A stretch of DNA of 64,000 nucleotides from Sphingomonas sp. Leaf17 (GTDB taxonomy: Bacteria; Pseudomonadota; Alphaproteobacteria; Sphingomonadales; Sphingomonadaceae): NCBI RefSeq assembly GCF_001421505.1, contig NZ_LMKL01000004.1, positions 1 to 64,000 on the forward strand, read 5' to 3'. The translations under genes were made by a program, and so were the position numbers. This document shows, piece after piece, positions 22,704 to 33,562 of the stretch (positions are counted from its first letter, which is position 1; each line of letters opens with the position of its first letter). Below the pieces are notes generated by a model. The model was given only the letters and a program-made list of their open reading frames with translations. It had not been told where the DNA came from and made no database searches.

Positions 22704-24419
22704 ATGCCGTTCACCCCGCCCGTCGCCGACCAGCGTTTCGTCCTGACCCATGTCGTCGGGGTCGGGGAACTGGCCGCCACCGACCGGTTCGCCGCCGCCA
22801 GTGACGATGTGGTCGACGCGGTGCTGGAGGGTGTGAGTCAGTTCGCGGCCGGCGAATGGGCACCGCTGGCGCGCACCGGCGACACGGTCGGCGCGAAATG
22901 GACGCCGGACGGAGTCGTCATGCCCGACGGCTTCGCACAGGCATACCACGATTATGTCGAGGGCGGCTGGGGTACGATCGGCGTGCCGGAGGAACATGGC
23001 GGGCAGGGGCTGCCCTTCGCGATCCAGACCGCGGTGCTCGATACGCTGGGGTCGGCAAACATGGGCTTCGCGCTGTGCCCGACCCTGACGGTCGGCGCGA
23101 TCGAGGCGCTGGCGCATCACGGCAGTGCCGAGCAGCAGGCGCTGTACCTGCCGCATCTGGCGACGGGCGCGTGGACCGGCACGATGAACCTGACCGAACC
23201 GCAGGCGGGGTCCGACGTCGGTGCCCTGCGCGCCCGCGCGACGCCGCGCGGCGACGGAACCTGGAATATCAAGGGGACGAAGATCTACATCTCGTTCGGC
23301 GACCACGACATGGCCGAAAACATCGTCCACCTTGTGCTCGCGCGGACCCCCGATGCGCCGGAGGGGACGCGCGGTATCTCGCTGTTCCTGGTGCCCAAAT
23401 ATCGGCTGGATGCCGACGGCAAGCCCGGTGATTTCAACGATGTGCGGGTCGTGTCGATCGAACACAAGATGGGGTTGCACGCCTCGCCGACCTGCGTGCT
23501 GAGCTTTGGCGATCACGACGATTGCGTCGGCGAGCTGATCGGCGCGGAACATGCGGGCCTGCGCGCGATGTTCACGATGATGAACAATGCACGGCTGAAC
23601 GTCGGATTGCAGGGCGTACAGGTGGCCGAAGGGGCGACGCAGGCCGCCGTTGCCTATGCGCTGGATCGGGTCCAGTCGGCGCGCGCGGGGTCGCCCAGCC
23701 GTGAGCCGGTCCGTATCGTCGAGCATCCCGACGTCCGCCGGATGCTGATGCGGATGAAGGCGCAGACGCAGGCGGCGCGTGCGCTGGTTTATTACGCGGC
23801 CGGACAGGTCGACCGCGCGACGCTGGGGGATACGGCGGCGCGCGATCGGCTGGAACTCGTCACGCCGCTGGCCAAGGCGCACGGCACCGACATCGGCAAC
23901 GAGGTCGCGAGCATCGGCATCCAGGTCCATGGCGGCATGGGCTATGTCGAGGAGACGGGGGCGGCGCAGTTCTTCCGCGATGCCCGGATCACGCCGATCT
24001 ATGAGGGCACCAACGGCATCCAGGCCGCCGATCTGGTCGGCCGCAAGCTGGCGATGGGAAATGGCGGCGTCTTCGCGGCGCTGATCGCCGACATGCGGGG
24101 GGAGGCGACGCATGCCGAACTCACCGCGCTGATCGACGCCTGCGAGGCGGTCGGCCGGCGGCTGGCGACGGCGGATGCCGACGACCGGCTGGCGGCGAGC
24201 TATCCGTTCCTGACGATGCTGTCGGTCGCGACCTGCGGCTGGCTGATGGAGCGGATGGGCCGGGCGGCGACCGGTGACGACGCCGGCATGGCGATGAAGC
24301 GCGCCGCCGTCCGCTTCTATCTCGACCAGATCGTGCCCGAGGCGATGGGCCTGCGCGCGGCCGCGACCGCCACCGCCGAGGCCCTGTACGCGGTCGAGGC
24401 TGAGGTGTTCGCGGCGTGA
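22704..24419 (+). CDS. acyl-CoA dehydrogenase with C-terminal extension (AcdA/DmdC group)
   Basis: This 571-residue flavoenzyme oxidises an acyl-CoA to the enoyl-CoA and passes electrons to ETF. The N-terminal helical domain is followed by the middle beta domain (MNLTEPQAGSDVGALRA, IKGTKIYIS) and a C-terminal helical domain with the catalytic base E434 in IYEGTNGIQA. An additional C-terminal module (about 455-571) is the Acyl-CoA_dh_C extension found in the about 590-residue group that includes DmdC-like methylthioacryloyl-CoA-forming and fatty acyl enzymes. Chain-length preference cannot be read. It is the first gene after a short divergent promoter shared with the Sua5-type gene. Confidence 0.92.
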   Translation: MPFTPPVADQRFVLTHVVGVGELAATDRFAAASDDVVDAVLEGVSQFAAGEWAPLARTGDTVGAKWTPDGVVMPDGFAQAYHDYVEGGWGTIGVPEEHGGQGLPFAIQTAVLDTLGSANMGFALCPTLTVGAIEALAHHGSAEQQALYLPHLATGAWTGTMNLTEPQAGSDVGALRARATPRGDGTWNIKGTKIYISFGDHDMAENIVHLVLARTPDAPEGTRGISLFLVPKYRLDADGKPGDFNDVRVVSIEHKMGLHASPTCVLSFGDHDDCVGELIGAEHAGLRAMFTMMNNARLNVGLQGVQVAEGATQAAVAYALDRVQSARAGSPSREPVRIVEHPDVRRMLMRMKAQTQAARALVYYAAGQVDRATLGDTAARDRLELVTPLAKAHGTDIGNEVASIGIQVHGGMGYVEETGAAQFFRDARITPIYEGTNGIQAADLVGRKLAMGNGGVFAALIADMRGEATHAELTALIDACEAVGRRLATADADDRLAASYPFLTMLSVATCGWLMERMGRAATGDDAGMAMKRAAVRFYLDQIVPEAMGLRAAATATAEALYAVEAEVFAA

Positions 24420-24481
24420 GATGATACGCCGATCGCGCCGCCGGCTTTCCCGACGGCGCGATCGTCCCTAGATACGCGCCC

Positions 24482-25309
24482 ATGTTCGATCTTTCCGGCT
24501 ATCTCGCCCGCATCGCCCTACCTGTCACGCCCGCCGCCGACGCGGACGGGCTGTTCGATCTGCAACGCGCGCACCGCTTGGCGATCCCGTTCGAAAATCT
24601 TGACATCCTGCTCGGGCGGCCGATCGCGATCGACAGCGCCGGCGTGTTCGCCAAGCTGGTGACCGCAACGCGCGGCGGCTATTGCTTCGAGCATAACCGG
24701 CTGTTCCTCGACGCGCTGGCCGCGTGCGGGTTCGAGGCGCGGCCGCTGCTGGCGCGGGTGTGGCTGGGGGCGACCAGCGTGCCGCCGCTGACGCACACGC
24801 TGAGCCTCGTCACGATCGACGGTCAGGCGTGGATCGCCGATCCGGGGTTCGGCGGCAGCTACGCCCCGCCGATGCCGCTGGTGGACGGGATCGAGGTCGA
24901 CGGGCCGGACGGCGCGCGGTTCCGCCTGTCGCAGACGCTGGAGCATGGCTGGATGCTGTCGCGTGACGGGCACCCCGCCACCACCGACGGACGTGGCACG
25001 GGCGAGGGGTGGCAGCCGCAATACAGCTTCACGCTCGACTGGGCGTGGGACGTTGATCTCGTGATGAGCAACCACTGGGTGTCGACCGCGCCGACCAGCC
25101 GCTTCTGCCAGCATCGCATCGTCAGCATCGTCCTGCCGACCGGGTTCGCGAGCCTCACCGATGGTGAATATCGTCGCCGCGCGGGCGAGGACGAGGCGAG
25201 CATGACGATCACCGATCCACGCGTCTATCGGATGCGGCTGAGCCTGATGTTCGGCATCAGCCTGAGCGTCGAGGAGGTCGCGACGCTGACTGCCATTCCG
25301 GGCAGATAA
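24482..25309 (+). CDS. arylamine N-acetyltransferase
   Basis: This 275-residue cytosolic enzyme transfers acetyl (or acyl) groups from CoA to arylamines or hydrazines. The Cys-His-Asp triad of the NAT family is present: C68 in RGGYCFEHN, H105 in LTHTLSLV and D120 in WIADPGFGG. The N-terminal IPFENLDILLGRPI motif is also standard, and the length is typical. It lies 62 bp after the acyl-CoA dehydrogenase in the same direction and may be co-transcribed. The GntR gene converges on it 4 bp after its stop codon. Confidence 0.92.
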   Translation: MFDLSGYLARIALPVTPAADADGLFDLQRAHRLAIPFENLDILLGRPIAIDSAGVFAKLVTATRGGYCFEHNRLFLDALAACGFEARPLLARVWLGATSVPPLTHTLSLVTIDGQAWIADPGFGGSYAPPMPLVDGIEVDGPDGARFRLSQTLEHGWMLSRDGHPATTDGRGTGEGWQPQYSFTLDWAWDVDLVMSNHWVSTAPTSRFCQHRIVSIVLPTGFASLTDGEYRRRAGEDEASMTITDPRVYRMRLSLMFGISLSVEEVATLTAIPGR

Positions 25310-25313
25310 CCGG

Positions 25314-25670
25314 TCAGGCGCGCTCACGCTCCAGCAGCGCCGCCGGATCAAGGCCGAGCAGGTCGATATGATCGCGGATGCGCGGCCACTGGGTGTTGAC
25401 GAACGCGGCGCGTTCGGCCTGGCGCAGCCGGTCGACCGCGCCGGGCAGGACGAACATGCCGACCCCGCGCCGCACCTCGACATAGCCGTCGTCCTGAAAG
25501 CTCTGATAGGCCTTGGCAACCGTCAGCGGATTGGCACCGTGTTCGGCGGCCAGCGCCCGGACCGAGGGAAGCTGGTCGCCGGCGCGGAAGTCGCCGCGCA
25601 GGATGCCGGCCGCGATCGTCCCGCGCAAACGGATGTAGACCGGGCTATCGTCGCCATTGAGCACTGTCAT
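25314..25670 (-). CDS. small GntR-family regulator (YtrA type)
   Basis: This 118-residue DNA-binding protein consists of a GntR winged helix (residues 10-75: PVYIRLRGTIAAGILRGDFRAG, LPSVRALAAEHGANPLTVAKAYQ, VEVRRGVGMFV) followed by only about 40 residues. That is the YtrA layout: a short dimerisation tail rather than a ligand domain. YtrA-type regulators often control an adjacent ABC transporter, but none is next to it here. The nearest upstream same-strand gene is a nitroreductase 44 bp away, whose product may share its operon. Confidence 0.88.
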   Translation of the reverse strand: MTVLNGDDSPVYIRLRGTIAAGILRGDFRAGDQLPSVRALAAEHGANPLTVAKAYQSFQDDGYVEVRRGVGMFVLPGAVDRLRQAERAAFVNTQWPRIRDHIDLLGLDPAALLERERA

Positions 25671-25714
25671 GCTGCTTTAATACACCAATTGCGCGCGCCG
25701 TCGAGCAGCACTTT

Positions 25715-26287
25715 CTACCAGTGCGTCAGGATGCGGTCCAATGCGGGACGTGGGCGTTCGTCCAGCGGACGGGACGGGGTGCCGATGAAGACGAACCCGA
25801 CGATCCGCTCGGTTTCGCGCGCAAACGCTGCCCGGACCACCGGATTGTAGGTCGGCCAGCCGGTCAGCCAGCCACCGGCAAACCCGCTGGCATGGGCGGC
25901 GTGCAGCAGGTTCATGCAGGCGGCCCCCGCCGACAGCTCCTGCTCCCACACCGGAATGTGACTGGCAGCGTCGGGCGCGGATACGACGACGACCAGCGTC
26001 GGGGCCTGATGCGCGAACTGCACCATCGCCTCGACCTCGGCGGGTTTGGCGGTCGGCTTTTCCTGCCGGTAGCCATCGGCCAGCAACGTGGCGAGCGCGT
26101 CGCGGCGGTCGGTGTCGACGACGACGAACCGCCACGGGGCCAGCTTGCCGTGATCGGGCGTGCGGGCCGCGATCGTGACGATCTGCTTCAGCTGGGCCGG
26201 GGCGGGGCCGGGGGCGACAAGGTCGCGCGGCTTTCCCGACCGGCGGCTGGCGAGATAGGCGAGGGGGGAGGACAGGTCGTTGAACAT
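25715..26287 (-). CDS. nitroreductase family protein (YdjA-like)
   Basis: This 190-residue FMN-dependent oxidoreductase fits the short YdjA branch of nitroreductases: ASRRSGKPRDL (FMN phosphate binding), ARTPDHGKLAPWRFVVV, SAGAACMNLLHAAHASGFAGGWLTGW and a C-terminal GFVFIGTP. The physiological substrate is unknown. It is divergent from the POT transporter gene over 115 bp. The gene is well formed and full length. Confidence 0.88.
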   Translation of the reverse strand: MFNDLSSPLAYLASRRSGKPRDLVAPGPAPAQLKQIVTIAARTPDHGKLAPWRFVVVDTDRRDALATLLADGYRQEKPTAKPAEVEAMVQFAHQAPTLVVVVSAPDAASHIPVWEQELSAGAACMNLLHAAHASGFAGGWLTGWPTYNPVVRAAFARETERIVGFVFIGTPSRPLDERPRPALDRILTHW

Positions 26288-26402
26288 GACCGGTGATGTA
26301 GCGCACGCGCCCGACCATTTACACCACCGCGTTTGCCGCTACTTCTACGCCGCATCACATGCCCGCTTCAGATGGGCCGGTATTGCAGGGAGCGTAATCG
26401 AC

Positions 26403-28196
26403 ATGGTGGAAACCCCGACCGCGGACAATCCGCGAGAGCCGGACATCAGTCATGTAAATCCGGCGGACGAGGCAACCTGGTTCGGCCATCCGCGCCAGTT
26501 GGCCCGGTTGTTCACGACCGAGATGTGGGAGCGGTTCGGCTTCTACGGCATGCGCGCACTGCTGACGTTGTACCTGACGCAGCATTTCATCTTCAACGAC
26601 CGCACCGCGACCGGCCTGTACGGCGGGTTCACCGCGCTAGTGTACCTGACGCCGCTGATCGGCGGCTATCTGGCCGACCAGTATCTGGGGTCGAAGCGGG
26701 CGGTGAAGTTCGGCGCGATCGTCATGGCGATCGGTTATTTCGTCCTGTGCTTCGGCGGCGAAACCGCAAAGCCCTTCGCGGTGGTCGATGGCCAGCGGTA
26801 CGAGGTGCAGGTCGAAAGCGTCGCCGGCACCGAGACGCGATATGTGGTCGAGCAGGATCGCCGCCTGCAGATCGAGGGTAATGACGATGGTACGGTATCG
26901 CTGCTGAACGCGGGCGGCGGCGTCGACCGCACGATCCCGAAGGGCGGGTTCCAGTCCGAGGCGGATCGCAGCCCGTTCTATGTCATGGTCATGCTGATTG
27001 CGCTGAGCCTGGTGTCGGTCGGCAACGGGTTCTTCAAACCGAATATCTCGACGATGGTCGGCTCGCTTTATGCGCAGGGCGATCGACGGCGCGATTCCGG
27101 CTTCACGATCTTCTACATGGGGATCAACATCGGGTCGCTGTTCTCGCAGCTGTTGTGCCCGTTCCTGGCGGTCGCGGTCGGATGGTGGGCCGGGTTCGGC
27201 CTTGCCGCGATCGGCATGCTGTTTTCGTGGACGCTGATCCAGTTCGACGGCGGCAAGCTGGGCGGTATCGGCGAGCCGCCGAAGCGCGAGGGCGGCGACA
27301 GGGCGCTGCTGATCTATCTGGGCGCGCTGGTCGCGGTGCCGGTGCTGTACTTCCTGTTCACCAACCTGATGAATGCGTCCGAACCAGTGCCCGGGTCGGG
27401 TATCATCGGCTATATCGCCTCGCTGTCGCTGATGGGCAAACTGCTGTTCGGCACCTTCCTGGTCGCGGTGCCCGGCATCCTGATCTGGTCGTTCGTGGCG
27501 GGTGACCGGCGCGAATTCCAGATGATGATGGCGGCGATGATCCTGATCGTCTTCAACGTCGTGTTCTGGACCCTGTTCGAGCAGGCGGGGTCGAGCCTGA
27601 CGCTGTTCGCCGATCGCAACACCGACCTTTCGATCTTTGGCCTGTTCAGCATTTCCGCCGGGCAGACGCAGTTCTTCAACGCCTTCTTCATCGTCGCTCT
27701 GGCCCCGGTGATGTCGATCGTCTGGACCAAGCTGGCCGCGCGCGGAATCGAACCGTCGATCCCGGTGAAGTTCGGTATCGCCCTGATCGGCGTCGGCCTG
27801 GGCTTCCTGTTCCTCGTCTGGGGCGCGAGCATGGTCGGGCCGACCTTCAAGGTCGCGATCTGGTGGCTGGCCGGCCTGTACCTGATCCATTCGTTCGCCG
27901 AGCTGTGCATCTCGCCCGTGGGCCTCAGCATGATTACCAAGCTGTCGATCGCGCGGATCGTCGGCCTGATGATGGGCGTGTGGTTCCTGTCGATCTCGGT
28001 CGCGCAATATGTCGCGGGTGTGGTGGCGCAGGTCGCCAGCGTCGAGACGGTCGGCGGACAGGTCACCAACCTGAAGGTCAGCCTGGAAACCTATGCCGGC
28101 GTGTTCTGGACCATCGGTCTGGTCTCGGCCGGGGTCGGTGTGTTCCTTCTGCTGCTCTCGCCGCTGATCCGCAAGTGGATGCACGGCGTACAGTGA
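26403..28196 (+). CDS. POT/PTR-family proton-dependent oligopeptide transporter
   Basis: This 597-residue inner-membrane carrier probably imports di- and tripeptides with protons. POT signatures are EMWERFGFYGMRALL (the ExxERFxYY-type motif of TM1), GGYLADQYLGSKRAV and FTIFYMGINIGSLFS (the FYxxINxG motif of TM5). The start at 26403 has a GGAG-containing site; the in-frame ATG at 26280 overlaps the nitroreductase gene and is rejected. An insertion of about 70 hydrophilic residues (about 120-190) after TM3 enlarges a loop that is short in classic POT proteins. Downstream lies a REP-like palindrome and the convergent AKR gene. Confidence 0.92.
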   Translation: MVETPTADNPREPDISHVNPADEATWFGHPRQLARLFTTEMWERFGFYGMRALLTLYLTQHFIFNDRTATGLYGGFTALVYLTPLIGGYLADQYLGSKRAVKFGAIVMAIGYFVLCFGGETAKPFAVVDGQRYEVQVESVAGTETRYVVEQDRRLQIEGNDDGTVSLLNAGGGVDRTIPKGGFQSEADRSPFYVMVMLIALSLVSVGNGFFKPNISTMVGSLYAQGDRRRDSGFTIFYMGINIGSLFSQLLCPFLAVAVGWWAGFGLAAIGMLFSWTLIQFDGGKLGGIGEPPKREGGDRALLIYLGALVAVPVLYFLFTNLMNASEPVPGSGIIGYIASLSLMGKLLFGTFLVAVPGILIWSFVAGDRREFQMMMAAMILIVFNVVFWTLFEQAGSSLTLFADRNTDLSIFGLFSISAGQTQFFNAFFIVALAPVMSIVWTKLAARGIEPSIPVKFGIALIGVGLGFLFLVWGASMVGPTFKVAIWWLAGLYLIHSFAELCISPVGLSMITKLSIARIVGLMMGVWFLSISVAQYVAGVVAQVASVETVGGQVTNLKVSLETYAGVFWTIGLVSAGVGVFLLLLSPLIRKWMHGVQ

Positions 28197-28214
28197 GACG
28201 AAAGCTCCTCCGTT

Positions 28215-28234
28215 ATCCCGGCACTCGCCGGGAT
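28215..28234. repeat. REP-like palindrome between convergent genes
   Basis: ATCCCGGCACTCGCCGGGAT is an interrupted palindrome of the type scattered between genes in sphingomonads. It lies between the convergent POT and AKR stops and could act as a transcription terminator or mRNA stabiliser. Longer relatives occur at 34893-34998 and 46592-46683. Confidence 0.6.
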
Positions 28235-28257
28235 GACGGGCGGATGGAACAGGCCGG

Positions 28258-29246
<989 letters not shown>

Positions 29247-29250
<4 letters not shown>

Positions 29251-30515
29251 GGAACAGCCTTTGCGATGGGCGGAGGTGGGGCGTCGGGCACGGCCGGCCC
29301 CCGGCGGGACAGCATGGCCGTGGTGGCAAGATCCATCATAACGTTGCCAAGCGTCCGGACGATATCGGGAATCGTCTCGACCGCGACCAGCAGCCCCAGC
29401 GGCGCGACGGGTGCCCCGATCGACGAGGCGATCGGCGCGATTGCGCTGACATAGCTGATCGTACCCGGCAGGCTGACCGAGCCGAGCGAGGTGAGGGCGG
29501 CGACCACGACGCCGATCGCGAGCGTGGCCGGGCTGAGCGATACGCCGAACCATTCGGCGATATAAATCGCGACCGCCAGGTTCATCGCCGGGCCGGTCGC
29601 GCGGAAGATCGCGACCGCCAGCGGCAGGGTGACGCCCGATGTCGCGACCGGCACGCCCAGTCGGCTTGCCCCCTCGATCATCGCGGGCAGGGTGGCGATC
29701 GACGACTGGGTGCTGATCGCGACGGCCTGGCTTGGCAACACCGCGCGGGCATAGTCCCGCAATCGCACCCGCCCGCCGAATACCGCGATCGGATAGGCGA
29801 CCAGCGACACGACCACGCCGACCGCGCTGACGCACAGGATATAATGGACCAGCGCGCCGAACGCGCCGGTTCCGGCACGCGCGCCGACGACGATGGCCAG
29901 TGCGAAGACGCCGACCGGGGCGACCCACAGGATCCATCCGATCACCACCAGCATCGTATCGCGGACCGCAGTGAAGAACCGGGTGAGCAGCGCACGCCCC
30001 TCTCGCTCGATCCGCATCAATGCGAAGGCGAAGATCAGCGTGAACAGGATCAGCGAGAGGAACGCGTTGTCGCCCGCCGCCTTGACGATATTCGTCGGAA
30101 CGATCGCGGCCAGGAACGCGCCGAGTGGCGGCGATGGCGCGATCGCGGTGATTCCGCTCAGGGCCGCGCGCAGGCTGGCCGCCGATTCGGTCGGAATGGG
30201 GGCGATCCGCAGGGTCAGCGGGGTCAGGATCGCGGCGATCAGCGCGGATGCGCAAAGCGCCGAGAGATACAGGACGATCGCCCGTCCCGCGAGGCGTCCG
30301 GCCTGCGCGGCTTCCGCGGTGGCGGCAACGCCGGTGATGAGCAGTGCCACGACCAGCGGGACGATCGTCATCTGCAATGCGTTCAGCCATGCGGTGCCGA
30401 TCGGCTGGGCGACCGCGATGGTCGGATCAACGGCCTGGGGAACGAGTGCCGCCAGCGCGATGCCCGCCAGCAGGCCGGCCACCAGCGATATAAGTATTCG
30501 GGAGGCCTGCGACAT
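29247..30515 (-). CDS. dicarboxylate/amino acid:cation symporter (SDF family)
   Basis: This 422-residue inner-membrane carrier belongs to the glutamate/dicarboxylate symporter (DAACS) family. Evidence: [31 protein letters not shown], the serine-rich hairpin [34 protein letters not shown] and the TM8 segment [21 protein letters not shown], which aligns with the substrate-binding RTxxNVxGD motif although one Gly is replaced (NVMMD). That change suggests a substrate different from typical GltP/DctA. The family moves amino acids or C4-dicarboxylates with protons or sodium. It is translationally coupled to the AKR gene. Confidence 0.9.
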
Positions 30516-30581
30516 ACTCGCCCTTCATGGTCTGTAACGCTATTGGGATTATCGACGTACCGGCAAGCGGATGGAATTGGC

Positions 30582-31925
30582 ATGGCTAGAAAATATTTCG
30601 GTACCGATGGCATTCGCGGCTTGACCAACGTGTCGCCGATGACGGCGGCGATGGCGATGAAGGTCGGCATGGCTGCCGGTGCCTATTTCCAGCGTGGCAA
30701 CCACCGCCACCGGGTCGTGATCGGCAAGGATACGCGGCTGTCGGGCTACATGCTCGAATCGGCGCTGGTCGCCGGCTTTACCAGTGTCGGCATGGACGTC
30801 GTGCTGGTCGGGCCGATGCCGACACCGGCGGTGGCGATGCTGACCCATTCGATGCGCGCCGACCTGGGCGTCATGATCTCGGCCAGCCACAATCCGTTTC
30901 ATGACAACGGCATCAAGCTGTTCGGACCGGACGGGTTCAAGCTGTCCGACGATGCCGAACACGCGATCGAGGCGCTGATCGACCGTGACGACGTGCCGCT
31001 GGTGCCCGCGCGCGACATCGGCCGCGCCCGCCGGGTCGAGGACGCGCAGGGCCGCTATATCCACTTCGCCAAGTCGACCTTCCCTGAAAACCTGCGGCTC
31101 GACGGGATGCGGATCGTCGTCGACTGCGCGAACGGGGCCGCCTACCGCGTCGCGCCGTCCGCGCTGTGGGAACTGGGGGCGGAGGTCGTGGCGATCGGCG
31201 TGTCGCCCAACGGCACCAACATCAACGATCAGGTCGGATCGACCGCACCGCAGACTTTGTCGGAGACGGTGGTGTCCAGCGGGGCCGCGATCGGCATCGC
31301 GCTGGACGGCGACGCCGACCGGCTGATCGTCGTCGATGAAAAGGGCCGGGTGGTCGATGGTGACCAGCTGATGGCCACGATCGCGACCAGCTGGGCACGC
31401 GCCGGCCGGCTGGCGGGCGGTGGACTGGTCGCCACCGTCATGTCCAATCTGGGGCTGGAGCGGCATCTGTCGGCGCAGGGGCTGGGGCTGGTCCGTACCG
31501 GCGTCGGCGACCGGCATGTGCTGGAGGCGATGCGGACACGGGGGTACAATATCGGCGGCGAGCAGTCGGGGCACATCATCCTGTCCGACTATGCGACGAC
31601 CGGTGACGGGCTGGTCGCCGGCCTGCAGATCCTGGCCGAGGTCAAGCGTGCGGGCGCACCGGCCAGCGAGGTGCTGCACCGGTTCGATCCGTTGCCGCAG
31701 TTGCTGAAGAATGTCCGCTTCGCCGGCGGCAAGCCGCTGGAGGCGCAAGGCGTGAAGGACGTGATCACCGCCGCCGAGGAGGAACTGGCGGGCCGGGGTC
31801 GGCTGGTCATCCGCCCGTCGGGCACCGAACCCGTCATCCGGGTGATGGCGGAAGGCGACGATCCCGCTCAGGTCGAGGCAGTGGTCGATCGCATCTGCGA
31901 CGCGGTGCGGACGGCGGCCGCCTGA
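30582..31925 (+). CDS. glmM: phosphoglucosamine mutase
   Basis: This 447-residue enzyme converts glucosamine-6-P to glucosamine-1-P for UDP-GlcNAc and so for peptidoglycan and LPS. The start [13 protein letters not shown] is canonical, and the phosphorylated serine is S102 in ISASHNP. The Mg2+ loop DGDADR, the GEQSGH sugar-binding motif and the [12 protein letters not shown] phosphate-binding loop follow. The upstream in-frame extension to 29844 is antisense to the symporter and is not part of the gene. Its stop overlaps the start of the DUF1272 gene, heading a glmM-DUF1272-thiD-rnhB cluster. Confidence 0.96.
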   Translation: MARKYFGTDGIRGLTNVSPMTAAMAMKVGMAAGAYFQRGNHRHRVVIGKDTRLSGYMLESALVAGFTSVGMDVVLVGPMPTPAVAMLTHSMRADLGVMISASHNPFHDNGIKLFGPDGFKLSDDAEHAIEALIDRDDVPLVPARDIGRARRVEDAQGRYIHFAKSTFPENLRLDGMRIVVDCANGAAYRVAPSALWELGAEVVAIGVSPNGTNINDQVGSTAPQTLSETVVSSGAAIGIALDGDADRLIVVDEKGRVVDGDQLMATIATSWARAGRLAGGGLVATVMSNLGLERHLSAQGLGLVRTGVGDRHVLEAMRTRGYNIGGEQSGHIILSDYATTGDGLVAGLQILAEVKRAGAPASEVLHRFDPLPQLLKNVRFAGGKPLEAQGVKDVITAAEEELAGRGRLVIRPSGTEPVIRVMAEGDDPAQVEAVVDRICDAVRTAAA

Positions 31926-32149
31926 TGCTGGCGATGAAGCCCGATTGCGAGCGCTGCGGCGCGGACCTGCCGGCACAGGCCGGTGGCGCGTTCATCTGTT
32001 CGTTCGAGTGTACGTTCTGCGCGGATTGTGCGGATGCGCTGGACGAACGCTGCCCCAATTGCGGCGGCGAACTGCTCGACCGGCCGACGCGGGTCGGAGC
32101 GGCGCTGAAGCGGAACCCGGCCTCCACCGATCGCACGTTCCAGTCGTGA
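31925..32149 (+). CDS. DUF1272 small cysteine-rich protein
   Basis: This is a 74-residue protein with CxxC pairs (CERCGADL, CSFECTFCADCAD, CPNCGGEL). They look like a treble-clef or double zinc-ribbon metal site, matching the DUF1272 family. Its ATG shares an A with the glmM stop codon (TGATG), and its own TGA overlaps the GTG start of thiD (GTGA), so translation is coupled on both sides. No function is established. Metal binding is an inference from the cysteine pattern. Confidence 0.88.
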   Translation: MLAMKPDCERCGADLPAQAGGAFICSFECTFCADCADALDERCPNCGGELLDRPTRVGAALKRNPASTDRTFQS

Positions 32150-32964
32150 TCGCGCGCGTCCTCGTCATCGCCGGGTCAGATTCCGGCGGTGGTGCCGGCA
32201 TTCAGACGGACATCAAGACCGTCACGATGCTGGGCGGCCATGCGATGACGGCGATCACCGCGATCACCGCGCAGAACACGCTGGGGGTGCAGGCGGTCCA
32301 CGCTGTGCCGACCGATATGGTGCTCGCGCAGATCGACTCCGTCGTGTCCGACATCGGTGTCGATGCGGTAAAGATCGGGATGATCGGATCGGCCGCGACA
32401 TCCAACGCGGTGGCGGACCGGCTGGCGACGCTGGGCGTGCCGATCGTGTTCGATCCGGTGATGGTCGCGACCAGCGGGTCGGTGCTGGCCGACGCGGCAA
32501 CGATCGGCGCGTTCGCGCGGCTGATGCGCGTGGCGACGGTTACCACGCCCAATCTTCCCGAACTGGCTGCGCTCGGCGGAGAGGCGGCGTTGCTGGCCGA
32601 CGGTGTCACGTTGCTGGTCAAGGGCGGGCATGACGCGGGCGACGATGTGATCGACCGGCTGGCCTATCCAGGCGGTGGTGAGGCGCGCTGGTCCGGCCCA
32701 CGCATCGCCACGCGGCACAGCCACGGCACCGGCTGTACACTGGCCAGCGCGGTCGCGACGGGGCTGGCGCAGGGACTGGCGCTGGACGTCGCGGTCGATC
32801 GCGCCATCTGTTTCGTCCGCGCCGCGCTGGCGCACGCACCCGGCGTCGGCGGTGGTCACGGGCCGATGGGACCGGCGATGGGGGCGGTGCCCTTCTATCA
32901 CCTGCTGGCCGCCACCAGCACCGACGGCTGGGACGCCGCCGCTTTCGCCGCGCGCTGGGCCTGA
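32146..32964 (+). CDS. thiD: hydroxymethylpyrimidine/phosphomethylpyrimidine kinase
   Basis: This 272-residue ribokinase-fold enzyme phosphorylates HMP and HMP-P for thiamine synthesis. Features: VLVIAGSDSGGGAGIQTDIKT at the N-terminus, TAITAQNTLGV, VKIGMIGS, FDPVMVATSG, TPNLPELAALGG, LLVKGGH and the ATP/anion-hole motif HSHGTGCTLASAVA. A GTG start at 32146 overlaps the DUF1272 stop (GTGA); no suitable ATG occurs before the SDSGGGAGIQ motif. The open frame upstream is a shadow of DUF1272. rnhB begins 2 nt after its stop. Confidence 0.93.
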   Translation: MIARVLVIAGSDSGGGAGIQTDIKTVTMLGGHAMTAITAITAQNTLGVQAVHAVPTDMVLAQIDSVVSDIGVDAVKIGMIGSAATSNAVADRLATLGVPIVFDPVMVATSGSVLADAATIGAFARLMRVATVTTPNLPELAALGGEAALLADGVTLLVKGGHDAGDDVIDRLAYPGGGEARWSGPRIATRHSHGTGCTLASAVATGLAQGLALDVAVDRAICFVRAALAHAPGVGGGHGPMGPAMGAVPFYHLLAATSTDGWDAAAFAARWA

Positions 32965-32965
32965 C

Positions 32966-33562
32966 ATGCCCGATCTCGCGCACGAGGCGCTGCATGCCGG
33001 CCCGGTCGCCGGCGTGGACGAGGCGGGACGCGGGCCGCTGGCGGGGCCGGTGGTCGCGGCGGCGGTGATCCTGCCGGCATCGGGGTTTCCGGACGGGCTG
33101 AACGATTCCAAGCAGGTAAAACCGGCGGATCGCGAACGATTGTTCGGCCTGTTGATGCAATGCGCGGTGGTGGGGGTGGGCATCGTCGAGCCGGAGGAGA
33201 TCGACCGGCTGAATATTCTTCAGGCGACGATGAAGGCGATGACGCTGGCGGTCGACGCGCTTGGTACTGCGCCGGGCCATGTGCTGGTCGACGGCAACCG
33301 CCTGCCGCGCTGGCACTGGCCGGCGACGGCGATCGTCAAGGGCGACGCGAAGTCGCTGTCGATCGCCGCCGCCTCGATCGTCGCGAAACATACCCGCGAC
33401 CAGCTGATGCTGGCGGCGGCGCTGGACTATCCGCATTACGACTGGGCGTCGAACAAGGGCTATGGCAGCCCGCGCCATCTGGCCGCGTTGCGCGACCATG
33501 GCCCGACCCCGCTGCATCGCCGCAGCTTCGCGCCAGTGGCGCGGGCATATTTATCGTCCTGA
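32966..33562 (+). CDS. rnhB: ribonuclease HII
   Basis: This 198-residue enzyme removes RNA from RNA-DNA hybrids and ribonucleotides misinserted in DNA. The catalytic motif GVDEAGRGPLAGPVV carries D18 and E19. The further acidic residues lie in VLVDGNRLP and in AKHTRDQLM, and SNKGYGSPRHLAAL is also typical. The start ATG at 32966 lies 2 nt after the thiD stop, in the same operon. The first of eight GANTC sites preceding ccrM overlaps its stop codon. Confidence 0.95.
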   Translation: MPDLAHEALHAGPVAGVDEAGRGPLAGPVVAAAVILPASGFPDGLNDSKQVKPADRERLFGLLMQCAVVGVGIVEPEEIDRLNILQATMKAMTLAVDALGTAPGHVLVDGNRLPRWHWPATAIVKGDAKSLSIAAASIVAKHTRDQLMLAAALDYPHYDWASNKGYGSPRHLAALRDHGPTPLHRRSFAPVARAYLSS

